From: Takifugu bimaculatus
Taxonomy: Eukaryota; Chordata; Actinopteri; Tetraodontiformes; Tetraodontidae
Direction: 5' to 3'
NCBI GenBank assembly: GCA_004026145.2
Contig: CP034993.1
Span: forward strand, 2,072,208-2,136,207
DNA length: 64,000 nt
Under the pieces are notes generated by a model, which was not told the origin of the DNA, made no database searches, and saw only the letters and a program-made list of their open reading frames with translations. Positions 49,591-63,400 of the stretch are shown here, in pieces (position 1 is the first letter of the stretch; every line of letters starts with the position of its first letter). Made by a program: the position numbers and the translations under genes.

Positions 49591-51148
49591 AGGAATTAAG
49601 GGCCAAACCTGCACTGCCAGACAGACAACTGATGCTGGTCTAAGCTCATGAGGTTTAGGTGGAGGCTAATTAGTCATTTTCCTGCTTTATGGCCGGTGCA
49701 TGATCTATTTAACACTGTAGACTTTTCTATTTTCTCTGATGGTATTAAGTCTTGGAACCGTCCATCCACAATACACTCACAGTATAAATTTTATTAAGGA
49801 TCGATGCTGCTGCCTGGTGAGCATATTTAAACTTTGTGTTCTCACTGCTGGGATGTGCAGATGTTTCAGCGGGCAGTGATTTTTCAGTGATTTTCACTTT
49901 GTGTTGTATCCTTGAGCATCATTAAGGAATCGCCATATCAGCAGCGATTGAATTGTATTGAATTTACCTGCTGCTGCACGATTAGTTTTCACGCTCCTAT
50001 TCTCTTTTAACGTGTGCACTCTTAGTCTGAACCCACAGTTGCTGAGAGCCAGAGCAGTTATGGTTTTAAAAGCCTGTTTGTGTTTCAGCAGCACCAACGC
50101 ACCTCGGGGCAAAGTTATTGATCGGCCTCTAGATGTCGCCCTTCGTCTATTGACAGTCTGCGAATGTCGGGGGCTCGGCCCGCTTCACCACTGAGGGGAG
50201 TCTGAAACAGTTTGATGGATGTTGCATAGAGATCTTGAAATTTGTTGCTTTCATTTACACATCAGTCGCAGCTCTAAATTGTACCTTTCCTGCAGGGCAT
50301 TTCCTCCCACTGAGTTGTCTACCGCTCCATATTTTGTCATTTCACTTCCTTTCTCCATTAAAACACTCCCTCCCACTGCATAACTCCCCTCACTCCACTC
50401 TCCTGTGCCTCTTTGTACTGAATCAGCATTTCAGGGCAGTTTGCAGGCTTGCAGAGACGCTGTCCGTGGAGTTAATTACGCCACACCCTGTTTCCACAGC
50501 ACAAGTCATTAAATGTGCCTAAATTAATGCCAATTTTAATTTATTTTGTTTTCATACAGTTTAATGGTGCAAAGGTTCCAAAAATCTATAGAAAAGTATA
50601 AATTTCCCTTCCCATTTGGTCATTTTATAGCAGAAAATCATGAGCCTGTACACTGAAGTGCAGCTCTTCATCCTGGCTGCAAACCATAACTGAAGCGCTA
50701 ACTGAACTTTAATTTAATAGTAATGCTAAAGACAATGAAATTAGTTCTTAATGAAGAGAAAACGCCACGTATAAGGTTACAAATGTCTTTATTATAATTC
50801 ATTTAGACCAATACATGCTGTAAACAGCAAAAGGAACAAAAACTGATAAATGAAAGTTGTGTCTCCTGCTAAAAGGTTAATTAACTGTTGTTCCAGGTTG
50901 TAATATTTTCTGAAAAACAAACAAGCTAATGGATTCTGGTTCAATTCTTGACTGTATTTAACAAATGTGTTTAACATCTTCAGTTCCTCCATGAATTCAG
51001 CTTTTCCAAGAATCTCTGAGAGACAAATTCATCTGTAGTCAACATCTTGTATAGAGCAGAGCTGCCAGAGTGTGGAGGAGCCGGCTGAATATGGACCCTT
51101 TTTGCAATATTCAGGAGGTTTTTAGTCAGATGCTCCATCCAGGAAGGT
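49591..51148. other. Region downstream of mmachc without a supported gene
   Basis: Probably starts with the mmachc 3' UTR; no AATAAA was found close to the stop, and the first ATTAAA noticed is near 50509. Short frames exist but show no family features. Confidence 0.4.
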
Positions 51149-51525
51149 TTAGCGGTCAGTAAACAACTCAATAGTTGCTTCACCGTCCAACTGAAGATCA
51201 AAGTCAGATGTAATAGAGAAATTCAGGTCTGTGGGTTTCAGGAAGCTGCCCTGTCCAGTGCCAGTACCATGATCCTGAGGCTCAGAGCACCAGTGGCCAC
51301 AACAGGGACATTGGTTTTATTTTGACGTCATGATGGAAGACGCCAGCAGGCTGCCTCATGACGATGGGTGATCGAATGATGGTGCTCTAACCCAAACACC
51401 ATCAACTGTCAAAGGAGACAGGACAGGTCTTCACCCAGAGTCCCTGCAGCCATGTAGGCCAGCAGATCAGTACAGTTCTCTGGACTCTCCATCTCTTCAT
51501 CGAGTCCAGACCAGTCCTCCTGCAG
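51149..51525 (-). other. Unassigned candidate exons, minus strand
   Basis: Two protein-like open stretches. One runs from a possible acceptor (GGTGGCAG, boundary 51525) to a stop at 51409-51411 and reads LQEDWSGLDEEMESPENC then TDLLAYMAAGTLGEDLSCLL. The other begins after a possible acceptor near 51281 (GAGCCTCAG|GATCAT) and ends at a TAA at 51149-51151, reading GSFLKPTDLNFSITSDFDL and DGEATIELFTDR. They could be the last exons of a gene whose 5' part lies to the right, or a decayed copy. No family was recognised, and the phases of the two pieces do not obviously match. Confidence 0.3.
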
Positions 51526-52708
51526 CTGCCACCATTAGGAGCACCTCTAAAGGGACCCACCAGGGTTCCCCCATTAAAGAACCTTCTTCAGAAACCTTCC
51601 TAGTTTTATCAGATACCACTAGGCGAGTTGTTGTATCTTCCTTTGGGATGTGTAGTGGGACAAGATCAGAGTGGGACAGAGCTCAGATGGTCTGTTAATT
51701 ATCCTTACTGGGAGTTACTAATACATACTGGGAGGATGCATGGTCCCAAATCCCCCCCTCCCTCCCCCGAGAAAGTTCTGGGTCCGACTGGAAACATTTA
51801 TTTCCTTTCTCTGATCCAGCCTCCACCACCATCTGTGCAGGCTGTTCATTGGCTGAGACATGTCTTCCCTTCTGTCTCTTCCCTCTGTCCTCCATGGACA
51901 TGTCCCCCCCCCCCCCCAAATCACAGTAGAGGGGAGCAAACCAAGAATTCGACTCTCCATCTGCTTTCATGAGTAAAAGACTGACATCAGGGTTACAGGG
52001 ACCTATTGAACCCTATACCAGCATCTCACCCACAGGGCTGGGGGGGTGGGGGGGGTCTTTCTGGACAAGTCACCAGGGCCAACATACCATTCTCACTCTT
52101 GTTCACATCTAAGGTCAGTTTGCATGGGCCCCAAATTCATGTCTTGGGACCATAGCAGGAAGCTGGAGTGACCAGAGAGAACATACTTGGAGGGGGCAGA
52201 ACATGTGACCTCTGCACAGAAGAAGAGCCCCTGCACCTTCTTGCCACAAGGCTGACTAGCTTGACATTAAAGCCGGTGCTTTCTGGCTCCAATCACTCGA
52301 GCTGAGCTGTAAAAACCTCTGAGGAGGAGTTCTGGCTTATAGCAGTCAGGAACGCCTGGTTGTTTTCTCCTGTCGGTTGTCAACACTGTAAGCCAAGAGG
52401 GGGTGCTGCAGCACCGACACCCCACAGGCGTGGCCAGACTGTACAATTTGTCAAATTAAAATGTAAATTGAGAGAAAAAAAGACTCAACTACATGGCAAC
52501 AAAACAACACAGAAAACCTTTTTACTCCCTTCAGATTTCTGTGCGAACATGAAATCCAAAGTGAGTTGAACAAACTTTCATCTCTTCACAGGGAGGTACT
52601 CAATGGCACCTTCATGACAGGGCCCTATACGAGCATTTGTGGGTTTGGTTCCTTGCTCAAGAGTACCTCGGCAGTGCTCTAAAGGTGTTCTGGCACCTTC
52701 CACCAGTA
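51526..52708. other. Non-coding stretch with homopolymer G/C runs
   Basis: Contains a C run near 51906-51918 and a G-rich run near 52040-52055. No exon with convincing splice sites and family content was seen. Confidence 0.35.
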
Positions 52709-53218
52709 CAGGGGTCGGCAACCCAAAATGTTGAAAGAGCCATATTGGACCCAAAAAACTAATCTGTCTGGAGCCGCAAAAAATTGAAAGCCTTATATAG
52801 AGCTTATAATGAAGGCAACACATGCATTGTCTATATTAGCTGTATTAGCCTACTTTCCAAATGATCAGTAGGCTACAAATACATAATGAACATTCTTGAT
52901 TAAATGTTTATTTTCCCTGCAGCATCCTGGAGAGAATGATGCACCACGTGACCACTCTGCTGCACGATGGTGCTTTAAGTTACGTAACTGCTCTTTAAGT
53001 TTAACTTCCATTATAATGAGATGTTGAAATTAAATATTTATGATACACATTTTTACACATTGGAAAACTTTAAGAATGTTTTTAATGTTTTTCCTCCTAC
53101 AGAAATTATATTAAAACAAAAAATATGTATATATTCACACCATCTTTTTCCATTTTCATATTTTTAAAAAAAGCTCCAGGGAGCCACCAGGGCGTCGCAT
53201 GCAGGTCGCCGACCCCGG
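52709..53218. mobile_element. Degenerate hAT-like non-autonomous element
   Basis: Begins CAGGGGTCGGCAACCC and ends GTCGCCGACCCCGG, an inverted match at 12 of 14 positions. Interior text (GAGCCATATTGGACC near the left, GGGAGCCACCAGGGCG near the right) fits the widespread GGGTCGGCAAC-type hAT elements. The 8-bp flanks (CACCAGTA and CGCTACTA) match at only 5 of 8 positions, so the insertion looks old. No transposase frame. Confidence 0.7.
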
Positions 53219-53441
53219 CGCTACTACCAGAACACCTTTCATGTGTCGTCTCACTGGGGGCTCAACCCGAGAGCCCTGCGCCTCTCAGCCCAGCCCCCAT
53301 CACACCTACCACCACCCAGCAGAACATGTTTATCAGCATAACACTCTTGTCCATAATTACAAATAAGTTCGCATAGTTGTTTTAATAATCACTAACTCAC
53401 CCTGGATGAGAAATCTCACCGCCATATTCAGTCGTACAGAC

Positions 53442-53560
53442 TGAAAACACACACACACACACACACACACTCACAAACACACACACAGAGGAGTTTGCTG
53501 GGAGACTTAAACTGGCTTAACTGAGCAAGACTAAGACAGCAGCCACTCCTAACAACCTCC

Positions 53561-53602
<42 letters not shown>
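53442..53602. repeat. Two (CA)n microsatellites separated by about 75 bases
   Basis: CA runs at about 53442-53487 and 53562-53602. Confidence 0.92.
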
Positions 53603-56291
53603 AACAGAAGCCTGTAAATGTAGTAAAAGGCATCACGGAGTCACTCATCATAAAACCAATAAACAATGAGGTTACAATTGCTCAACTTTTCATTTGTGCC
53701 ATTCTAAAATCAGAAGATATGGCCAAAAAAAGAGAGTGGTGGTATTATCTGCACAGCGGCAATAATTCAGGCACTGAGATGGTTTCAGGCAGAGATGAAA
53801 AAGAGGAGGGAGAGAAAGTGGATGAGTGGTGTTTCATGAGTTATGGATCAGTGAAGCGGCGTTATCCGCCCACAGACATCAGTTAACAAGGAGAGAGGGG
53901 AAAGGCCAGCAGCTCACCAGCAACTGAGAGGGAGAACGGAAAATCAGAGGGTTTCTTTAGCGTCCAAGCCTAAAATGCTCTAAATTATTACAGTGAGTTC
54001 TCAAATACTGACTGCAAAAGCAAAAATGCCCATCGGGAATTCTTCTCCCTATGTAGCATGTGTGTTTCAGGGGGTTTTACATTTTAAAACATCTTCTTAT
54101 CAGTTCCTTGGATTAGCATAATTAACTTGCTTCAGACATCCCCCTGCAGTCACTTGGATAAGGGCCCCTTGGATCCAGAGGCTGGTTGGGGGACCAAAAA
54201 ATGAGAGAGTGACTCAAGCCAAGATGGCGGCGTGAGAGAGCGGCGCCTCATTAGACAGCCGCCCGGTTGTCAGGACTCGACAAGAAGCCTTTTTTGATTT
54301 CTATTAAAGAAAGGAAGAAAAAAAGCATCTTCCTCTTGCGAAGTTGCCAAACGTGACTTTTGGACGTCTCGCCTGCAAACAAGATGTGATTCCACTCCTC
54401 GCTCCCACTTAAGCAAGCAGCTAATGCGTATCTGCCGTGACAGGAGCGAGCGAGGGTGCTTGTTCATGCAGGAAAAAGCTGCAGGCCGACTCCCAGCAGT
54501 GAGGACGAGACTGCGAGGGTACGAGGCTGCCGTTTGTGTCTGCTTTTGATGAAAACGCTTCAGAGTTTTAGAGGACGCCAGTTTATCTCACAACCCAGCA
54601 TCAAAGAAAGAGTGTGACAGGCAGGAGAGGGGGATTAGTGGGAAATATGGGCTCTCTTACATAACGCACCTTTTTAGATTAGCGTCATTCTCCTGGGAAC
54701 TTGACCTTTGGCTGTTGTGCATCTTTGAAGTCTGGAGAAAGCGCAGATCTCCTTTTTTACATCAAGCTGTGGTTGGAAGAGACCTTAGGGCTCAGTCGGG
54801 ACCGTAAACACCGGTGTAAATGAGCAAACCTGCAAAAATAATTTAAAAAAAACCCTTTTGAAGTGTAAGCAGAAGCGGGGACGGGAACACAGAGGAGCGA
54901 TGTCAGATTTACAGCGTTGGGCCGCGATGCTGCGACCAGTTGTGGCTCCCCACCCTGCAGAGAAGGCTGCGCGAGAGGGGAAAACATTGCTCATAAATTC
55001 AGCATTCCATTTGGCTTCATGGTCCTGCTCTCGATGTATATGTCTCGGTTTTGTTTTTTGAAATTTCATTACTGTGAAAGCTTGAACATTTTCATGTTAT
55101 GTTAAATGTAACCATTTAATCCCATAAAACACCTGCAAAGACACAATCTTCCGACAGATGTGCAAACCTCAATTACTAAACATACTTAAATGTGTGGACA
55201 TTCTAAAAAATGCCAATATTAATAGTAAAAGCCGGTAGTAATTCAAGGTGAAGTCATTAAATGCTCTGCTTAATTGCAGTAAGTGCTTTAAATCTAACAA
55301 ACACATCAAATATAGATGAATACACCTGTTGCAGGAAGGCAAGGTGCTCAGGTTTAGTCAGGGAATTTATGCAAGGCTTCATATGTGAGTCAATAATGTT
55401 GGTCTAACAGTGCTGATTTATGGTTCATTTCAATTAGATACATTAAGGAAAGTACTTAAAGCTCCCACAGAAAGGAGGGGACCTGCTCACTGCTCTCATG
55501 CCTGCTGCCACACTGAGGTAAATGCTAATTTATGGCTGTGCATCAAGTATTTCATCACAGCTCTAAGTGAACTCTGAATTTGCCACTTTTAACAAATTAA
55601 ACCCTCACCACATCAGCTCTGTGCTCAGGAACTTTTCCAGGAACCTCAGTGATGTCGCACGCTTGTATTGTTCTCTTGATGTTCTCTCATTATATTTTCT
55701 GCTCATATCAGGGAATCAACCTGTATGTTTGTTTCATAAGGACTGTGCAACACTGCAGGACTGAAGAATAATAATTTACCTACAGCACCTTTTGATGTGA
55801 GACCCATTCTAACACATATTATTAGACTAAATTAGATTAATATAGCTGGTGTTTTCTGGCCATAAAGGAATGTTAATGTATCCTAGTGAGGGTAGTCATT
55901 CATAAATCCCCTCAAACTTAACAAGTGCATTGGCCTAACCCCACCAGACCGGTCTGACTGTCGCGTCATTCCGGGGAAATGGACATCACTGTCAAATATC
56001 CTCTGTAACAGAGAAGGTCAGAGGTCAAATCCCATCCCAGCCAGGTGCTGAAATATTCACCATCCTGGATGTGGAACTCCATCTGGGCTGCGGGCTTTGC
56101 TTTCAGGCTTTGGAGTCGCTGGAGAGTGTGTCATCCACCAGTCAGCGCTAATAGGTGTAATGGGAGAATGGACAAATTCATTAGGCTCATACTGACCTGC
56201 TATGACGAGCAATTTAGTTTCAAACGCAGTTGGGCACCCGCGGGAGTGAGCAAATTAGCATTTTAAATAGGGACCATTTTAGGCCAGGCCA
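53603..56291. other. Gene-poor stretch
   Basis: AT-rich sequence with scattered short frames of 60-94 codons, none with recognisable domains or matching splice sites. It may be intergenic or intronic. Confidence 0.35.
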
Positions 56292-56312
56292 CGTGTGTGT
56301 GTGTGTGTGCGC

Positions 56313-56345
<33 letters not shown>

Positions 56346-56368
56346 TGTGTGTGTGTGTGCGTGTGTAT
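56292..56368. repeat. (TG)n microsatellite with interruptions
   Basis: TG repeat with TGCGCG and TATGTGCG interruptions. Confidence 0.93.
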
Positions 56369-57321
56369 TACACACTAAGTTTCTACTCACTTGCCTGAAC
56401 AATATGCGGCTGTGCCATCTGAAATATTGACAGAAAATAATGTTCCCCTCCCACGCTTCAATGCTCTTTCTGTAAATAGTACACCAATGCTGATCGCAGC
56501 TGGAGAGCACTTCTGACGGGGCCCGAATCTGACACAACGTGCAGAAACCACTCAGATCTACTCCTACATTTAGCTGGCAGGCCTTTGGAAAATAGCTACC
56601 GAAGTGAGCATTTAAATTATGGCTACCACACATCAGCTCCATAAAAGATTTCAGATAAGACAAAGTAGTTGATTTGGAGCTAAAGCAAGAAAAGCTATTT
56701 AAACATGTACAAATGTCTTTAAAAAATTCAATTCTTTGCACACATTTGGCTTTATGACAAATACATAGTGTGTGTGGCTGATATATAAGTCCTTAATTGT
56801 TCCATCTACGGTTACGATAGCAGGATAAATGAGGCTCCATGATAATTCATAAAGCAGACATGAATTGGGAGGTTATAAAGTGACCTTCAGCTGAGGTGAA
56901 AGAGTGAAACATGGCCGATCCTGGTCAGATGTTGCCTCATTCTTCTTTAAATGAAGGGCAGAAAATTAAATGTCCTCCAAATAAATGAGTGACTTGTGTG
57001 ACCAGTTCGTTCTCCTGGAGGGAATGTCGAAGAAAGGATCAATACAGGTAATAAAGGATTGAATAAAGAGAGTGAAAAAGCTGCCTCCACCTAAATTATT
57101 GTTTTTTTTTGTTGTTCTTAGCGAACTTCTCTGAGGAGGCCATTGCTCAGACCGACCTCGGGACGTTTTTCTATTTACAGCCGTAATTAAAATCTGGAAA
57201 AACACAAAAGCTGCAGAGGCGATAAAGTGCTGGGGCACTCAGAGGAGTTTTTTTTATTTTTTTAACAACTTTCTCTAATGAGAGGGAGCAATTTTTAAAG
57301 CTCTGCTTGAGTGACGAAGAC

Positions 57322-57336
57322 ACACACACACACATA

Positions 57337-57410
<74 letters not shown>
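57322..57410. repeat. Long (CA)n microsatellite
   Basis: About 44 CA units with one CATACTCA interruption near the left end. It is the longest dinucleotide run in the window. Confidence 0.95.
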
Positions 57411-57412
<2 letters not shown>

Positions 57413-57699
57413 ATGAGATCGATGGAGAAGTGCCCTGGTGCTGGGGGGGAGGTCTGTGTGGAGGAGAGGAAGCACGTATTGAATCATATCTCTTCCATCT
57501 TCCTGTCTTTTTTTCTATTCTCTGTTGTATTGATCCAAAAATTGCAGTTTTTAGCTGCAGCCTCCAGCGTGCTATCTGACCCTGCGTTTACAACAGCCTT
57601 CCTTTATCCTCGGCCGGACCTGCTTCTCCCTCTGCTGAAGGGCGGCTCATCAAACCCCGATTGCTGATTTGCTAAGTTAGGGGGGCGGGGGGTGCGGGT

Positions 57700-57950
57700 G
57701 GTCAGCAGACTTGCCTCACAGCAAGAACGTCATCGTGTGACTGTGAGCTCACAGCCGTTGTGTGTGGAGTTCCCATGTTTGCCTGAGGGAGTCTCCGAGG
57801 GGTCCTCCGCTCTCCTCCCTCCCAACATGAACATAGGGTGGACTGGGGACTCCTGTCATGGACTGGTGACCTGTCCAGCATGTATTCCTGCCTGTGTGTC
57901 TCCTGGGATCAGCTTCATTCCCCCCGCATGACCCCGACTGGAAATAAGTG
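57700..57950 (+). repeat. Diverged copy of a common fish interspersed repeat
   Basis: Phrases such as GTGTGGAGTTCCCATGTTTG, GGTGACCTGTCCAGCATGTATTCCTGCC and GGGATCAGCTTC resemble the teleost repeat with GTGGAGTTTGCATGTT ... GGCGACCTGTCCAGGGTGT ... GGGATAGGCTCCAG. Recognised from general familiarity, not from a database search. Confidence 0.65.
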
Positions 57951-58055
57951 GACGTTCAGTTCAAGTTCTCCTTGATGGGCTTTATAAACGTGAAAGGAGT
58001 TCTGTCACTTGTCACACAGCTGGTCTTCAAAGCTGATGCCTTTAGACTCCAGAAT

Positions 58056-58058
<3 letters not shown>

Positions 58059-58108
<50 letters not shown>

Positions 58109-58127
58109 CATTTAAAGCATGAAAGAA

Positions 58128-58168
<41 letters not shown>

Positions 58169-58204
58169 TGCGTGCATGTGTGTATGTCTGTGTGTGTGTG
58201 TGTG
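58059..58204. repeat. (GA)n tract followed by (TG)n tract
   Basis: GA units at about 58059-58106 and TG units with interruptions at about 58131-58204. Confidence 0.93.
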
Positions 58205-58414
58205 AGTCAGGGCAGATCTCAAAAGCCCCAAGGAGGGTTAAGTAGGGAAACAGCAGAGATTAAGGTGGGGAATTCTCATCAGAAACATCCAATTTGGGAA
58301 AGGTGACGACAGGAGCCACCTTGTGAGGGGACAGACAGGAACAGAGGGGTGCGTTCAAGGCTGTGAAGATGAAAGGAAGCCAATCTACAGGCCTAAAGAT
58401 AGCTACACAACCCG

Positions 58415-58417
58415 TGT

Positions 58418-58480
<63 letters not shown>
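58415..58480. repeat. (TG)n microsatellite
   Basis: About 30 TG units with one TATG interruption. Confidence 0.94.
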
Positions 58481-58484
<4 letters not shown>

Positions 58485-60310
58485 CTGAATCTGTTAAGGA
58501 AAGGATGCATGCAGTTATGAATCAAAGCATGGAGGGGTGGTTTCCATCTTTTGGGGCGAGGTCACAGGGAGAGGGTTCTGGTGCTGATGATAGATGGGTG
58601 ATGGGGGGGTCCTCGGGGGTGGTCCTGTGATAATGAGCTGTGGGTCTCAGAGGAAGAAGAGTTCTATTAGAGAAGCCGAAATGCTATTCTGAGGACTAAT
58701 CTGAGGCTGATTCACCTCCTGGTGCCGCTCAGCACCGGCGCTTCCTCTGACAACCTGCTGAATGTCAAACAGAAGTCGACACAGCAGTTCACCCTGTAGG
58801 AACCACTGCAAGAACCTTGTTTTCTGAGGGAGGGGAAGGGTCACCACAGCTAGGGGGAGGGGATATCCAGCATCAGGCAGGTCAGAAGGCCAGAGGTCCA
58901 GAAGCCAAATGTCTGCTGGGGACCATTAACTCTGGTCACACACAGTCCTGCGTCCATCATGATGCATTTGTCACTGCGCTGTTCAGAGATGAGCTTTCGT
59001 TGAGCTGGAGTTGTTGCATCAGATTAACTTTTAGCTCTGAGGATTTCTAAAGAGGTATTTGTTTATTTTTCACACAGTCTTTAGATGTTCATGGCAGCCC
59101 CGGTGAGACGGATGTCAGCAAATATGCTGTTGCATCACATTAGGGCGAGATACACTGTTGAAATGCTGCGGATCCTTCTAGTCCCACTCTGTCTTCAGTC
59201 ACTGCTCTGCCCTCATCTTCGGCTGGAACTTTACCTCCTCTGTCAGAATCTGGTTATGGTTTTTATGCAGTTTAGACAGAAATTAGGAGAGAAGTTCACT
59301 GAAAAATAAGGTTTCCTCTGTTGCTTTGTTTATTGCTCCCGCATCAAAGGAGACAGTGGACGGCCACACTCGTCTCTACCTGTTTCACATTCACATTTCA
59401 TGGATGTTGTTGTTGTTGATGCCACGGGACAGTTGTAGATGTGGAACAAACAGGGGAGGAGCCTTCTACACGTCGATGGAAGCAGCGCCATTGTTTCGCT
59501 GCTTCAGTTTGTCAGCATGACCTGATGACACACTGAGCTGTCAGGTCCGATTGAGGCTCCTCAGAGCTGGCAGCAGAGACTCCAGCGTGGCAGCCTGGCA
59601 CTGGCATGCTATGTCTGGAGTACCATCCTTCCAGAGGAAGCCTGCAGCCACATTGAGGCAGCGTTAACCGGGCCGGGCTGAGACAAACACAACACAAGTA
59701 CGGCTCAGTTTTTGTTTTTAATAGAGCTTGCATGGACATTATAAATCACTAGTGCTGTCATACATAAACTCTCTTTCAGAGGAGAAGGTTTACTGTCACA
59801 CTCTGCTGTGTGTAAAGAGGGACTCTGCTGCAGTCTCTAACCCATCCTGACAAAGGTGGACTGTAAAACTGCTGTTTCTGCTGAAATAGAAGAGAAAAGA
59901 TAAAGAAAAGACAGGATAACTCAGAAGGAGACAGTTGGATGGGGGGGAATAGGTGCGGTTGCACGTGCAGAAGCTGTTCTCTTTCTCCCCCATCCCTCCA
60001 TCACGGCATCCCATCGTTGCTGCCAAGGCGATGGTGCAGAGGTAGACGCACCTCTGCTGACACAGACGGCGCATTCTTCCCCACACACTCCACTAGAATA
60101 TGGAATATAGGAGGAAAATAAAGCGAAAATAAAGGGAAACCACTGGCGTTGGTTAAAGGTAGCTATCATTTTAATGGTAGTAAAAGATAACATGGTACTT
60201 AATATAAGTTACTGCAGGGTTTAAATAGCCAAGACTGCGAGATTTACAGAAGCGAGTTCTGTGAAGTTTCACACAATAATAGTGCCTTAATTGTGAGTGA
60301 GTGAGTGGAT

Positions 60311-60313
<3 letters not shown>

Positions 60314-60353
<40 letters not shown>

Positions 60354-60455
60354 TAAATCCAACCATAAAGGAAAAGAGGAGTTATTTTGAGACATCTATG
60401 CTTATAAGCCATTGATTACTCTCTCTGTCTGTGTGTGTGTGTGCGTGTGTGTGTG

Positions 60456-60489
<34 letters not shown>

Positions 60490-60490
60490 C
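60314..60490. repeat. Two (TG)n microsatellites
   Basis: TG runs at about 60314-60355 and 60429-60490. Confidence 0.93.
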
Positions 60491-63400
60491 TGATATAATG
60501 TAGGCCAGAGACCCTCAGGTGCATGGTGATCTTGTCCGTGTGAGTGCACATGGTGAGTTTCTCATTAATAGAAAAGAGGTTTCTTTATGAAGCATCTGCC
60601 ACTATAATGGTTTGGTGACCTCTGACCTCTGTGTATCTCTTTGCCTCTCAAAGTTTTCATGTTATAACGTCCTTAGTTCCTCACCTTTCCTCGCTGATTC
60701 TGAATGAGACGACCGGAAATTGCATCCATTTCGAGGCACAACAGCTCCCCGCTCACCCCACAGCTTTAAACTACAGCTGAAGACTCGCTCCGGTCTTGCT
60801 TTTACCATGGAGATAAGTAAACAAATTAAAATTATGCAACACTCGACTTTATCGAACGACTCGGCCACAATCCAGGACCCGTTAAAAATCGGCACAGCTT
60901 CCCTTTAAGCCTCCCTCTTGTAGCTGCGAGCGCGACCATCACGCTGTGTTTGTTTTTATGGAGCAGCCATCTGGGTTCCTGCTCTCCTCTTCCCACATGT
61001 CTCTCAACACCACTCAGGGCTGAGCCAGCAGAGGGAATCCTGCTGACCCCCCCCCCCCCACACCGCCCCGCTCTCCTCTCCTCTCCTCTCACTCAGTGTC
61101 ATCCCCACGACGACTTTTACGCTACTGTTGTGTGTATATGTACGCTCTTAAACTGGGGTCACGCTGAAAGTGATGCACAGATGGTTGACTTTTGATCAGC
61201 TTTTTTAAAAACTATTATAGCCCGACATAAACAAAACAACAGTGGGATCTCTATTAAGCCATTTTAGAGCATGTTTCCAGCTGTTAGCGGAGACAAATCT
61301 ATAGACGGGGACTGGTTTGAGGAGGGAGGGCTACGCACAAACACTCTGGACGGCTGTTTTATGGTTTATCTGCGTGTGCAGTGATGGGTTGTATTATTGA
61401 CTTATTGCATTAGATGTCCTCTGAGCTTTCTGCTCATGCTCCACCATCGCCTTCAGAGAAAAACAATCTGACCGAGCTCCAAAACTCCTGCACACGAGCA
61501 CTGAACGCAGGCGCGCGCAGCAATCTTTTGGTTTTGGTTTTTTTCAGCGCTGTTTTTCCCCATTAAATTTCCATTTGTCTGGCCACTATCACGCCTCTCC
61601 AGCAGCAGCAGAGCAACGAGTTCCAGCGGGCTGAGTTTCCAGGGCCATGCGAGGGATTAGAGAGCCCTCTTTGCCAGTGGAGTAACTCAGCTTTTGGCAG
61701 CATCACGCCACTGAATGGATGGAGAGAGGAAAGAAAAGCAAGGATGGAGCAGCGTGAGCCAAGCAGGGAGTGTAGGGCAGGGACAGAGGGAGGGGAAACG
61801 GTTCACCTGGTGAGACAAAGCCAATCCAAGCTTGCAGTATAGTAGTTTCAGCAGTGATAAAGCCTCATTATCATCCTTACAGCTGGTAGTTTGAAAGAAA
61901 GATTGTATGTTTTGAGCCTCTGTGTCATGTTAAAAAGCACGTAAACACAGTCAGCTGTCACTTTGGTTGTCAGTCATTATGAGAACACGCTTTGTCGGTA
62001 CAGAATTTGGTGGCTATGGCATTTGGTGCGGCTGCACGCTGCTGCCAATCAAACTCAGAGAGCAGTGGACCCCTCCAGTCAGCTGAGATGTGGAAGCAGC
62101 TGCATTTTCTTGAGATTTTCCTTTCACTTCCCACTCAAATGAGAGAGAAAGATCCCGAGGCTCAGCAGACTTAAACCGCAGAGCTGAAGAGCAGAGAAGA
62201 AGAGAATTGGAAATACTGTATTGTACAAGAAGGAATGGTGGCTTTTACTTCCATTAAGGAAGATGAACTGTGATTACAGTGGGACTGATTTTGCCCTTAC
62301 CTACAGTGTGCTTGTGTGACAACCTCAAAAACAAAGCTTTGAAAATCTGCTATTTTAAATGTTGTCGTTGAGATAAGTTATGCTGGATGCTTGGAATGCT
62401 TTAGTGTTAGTCCTTGGTGCTCAGAGACAATTCAAAGTGTTCCAGAATATAACACTAAGAGTGCCTGGTGAAGTTGTTGCATATGGTTCAATTAAGAGAT
62501 GCAATAAGATTTCAAGCTTTATCGCTTCATATTACAAAACTAGAGAGATTAAAAAGGAAATATGCATAATTAACAATACATTAGCTGAGTTGACACACGT
62601 GTACACACAAACACACAAACACACACATGCACAGTGAACTCTGTACTAAACAGCTGCTCGTGTGTCACGGCATGAAACAAACACGTTCCTTAAAGGCTCT
62701 TGATGCAAACTTTTCAAGATGTGCTTGTGTAGTCAGTGCTGTGCCAGGTTGTGGCCCTACATGTCATCTTCCTATGAACATCAAGGAAAACTAAGAATGT
62801 TTGACATCCGCAATCGGAAGGTCATCTGACTTCAAGATTGCCCTTGAGTGCCTGATCTGATAGGGACAGAATTATCAGATAATTTGCTGGTTCGCATCTG
62901 TGTGTGCTTCTGCGCCACGTAGAAGGTGATGATGGTGTCAGATCGGGAAGGGGGGGACGCAACGATCCGTGGCAAGACACAAAAACAGGAGTGTTAATGG
63001 TCTCGCGCGCTGACTTTGCCCTTGAGATTTATTGTAGGTGCGTGTAAAGCTGTGCTTCATCAAGCTTTGCTGTGACAGCGTTTGATTACAAATTAACTTC
63101 CCACAGTAAAGACTCCTGTCATCATCATAAACCAAGCTGTGGATCCTATAAACACACACACACACACACACAAAAGCACACACGAGCACACACATGCATT
63201 GTGCTAGGACTGTTGCAATTGAACCAAGTCTGATTATCTGGAGCATTTGTTTAGTCTCAGAAAACTTTTAGTGGAACAACTGGGGTCAGTTGTTGCACTC
63301 TGTGACCAGGTCATTGGTTCAATCTAATGATTGATAGGAAGAGAAGTGGAGCGAGATGGAGCAGGAGAGGACTTGGATCATTCCGGCCCCATGAATCACT

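Noticed and set aside
56220..56741. 173-codon minus-strand frame
   Set aside because: A third of it is CA-repeat (THTHTH) and the rest has no recognisable domain or splice context.
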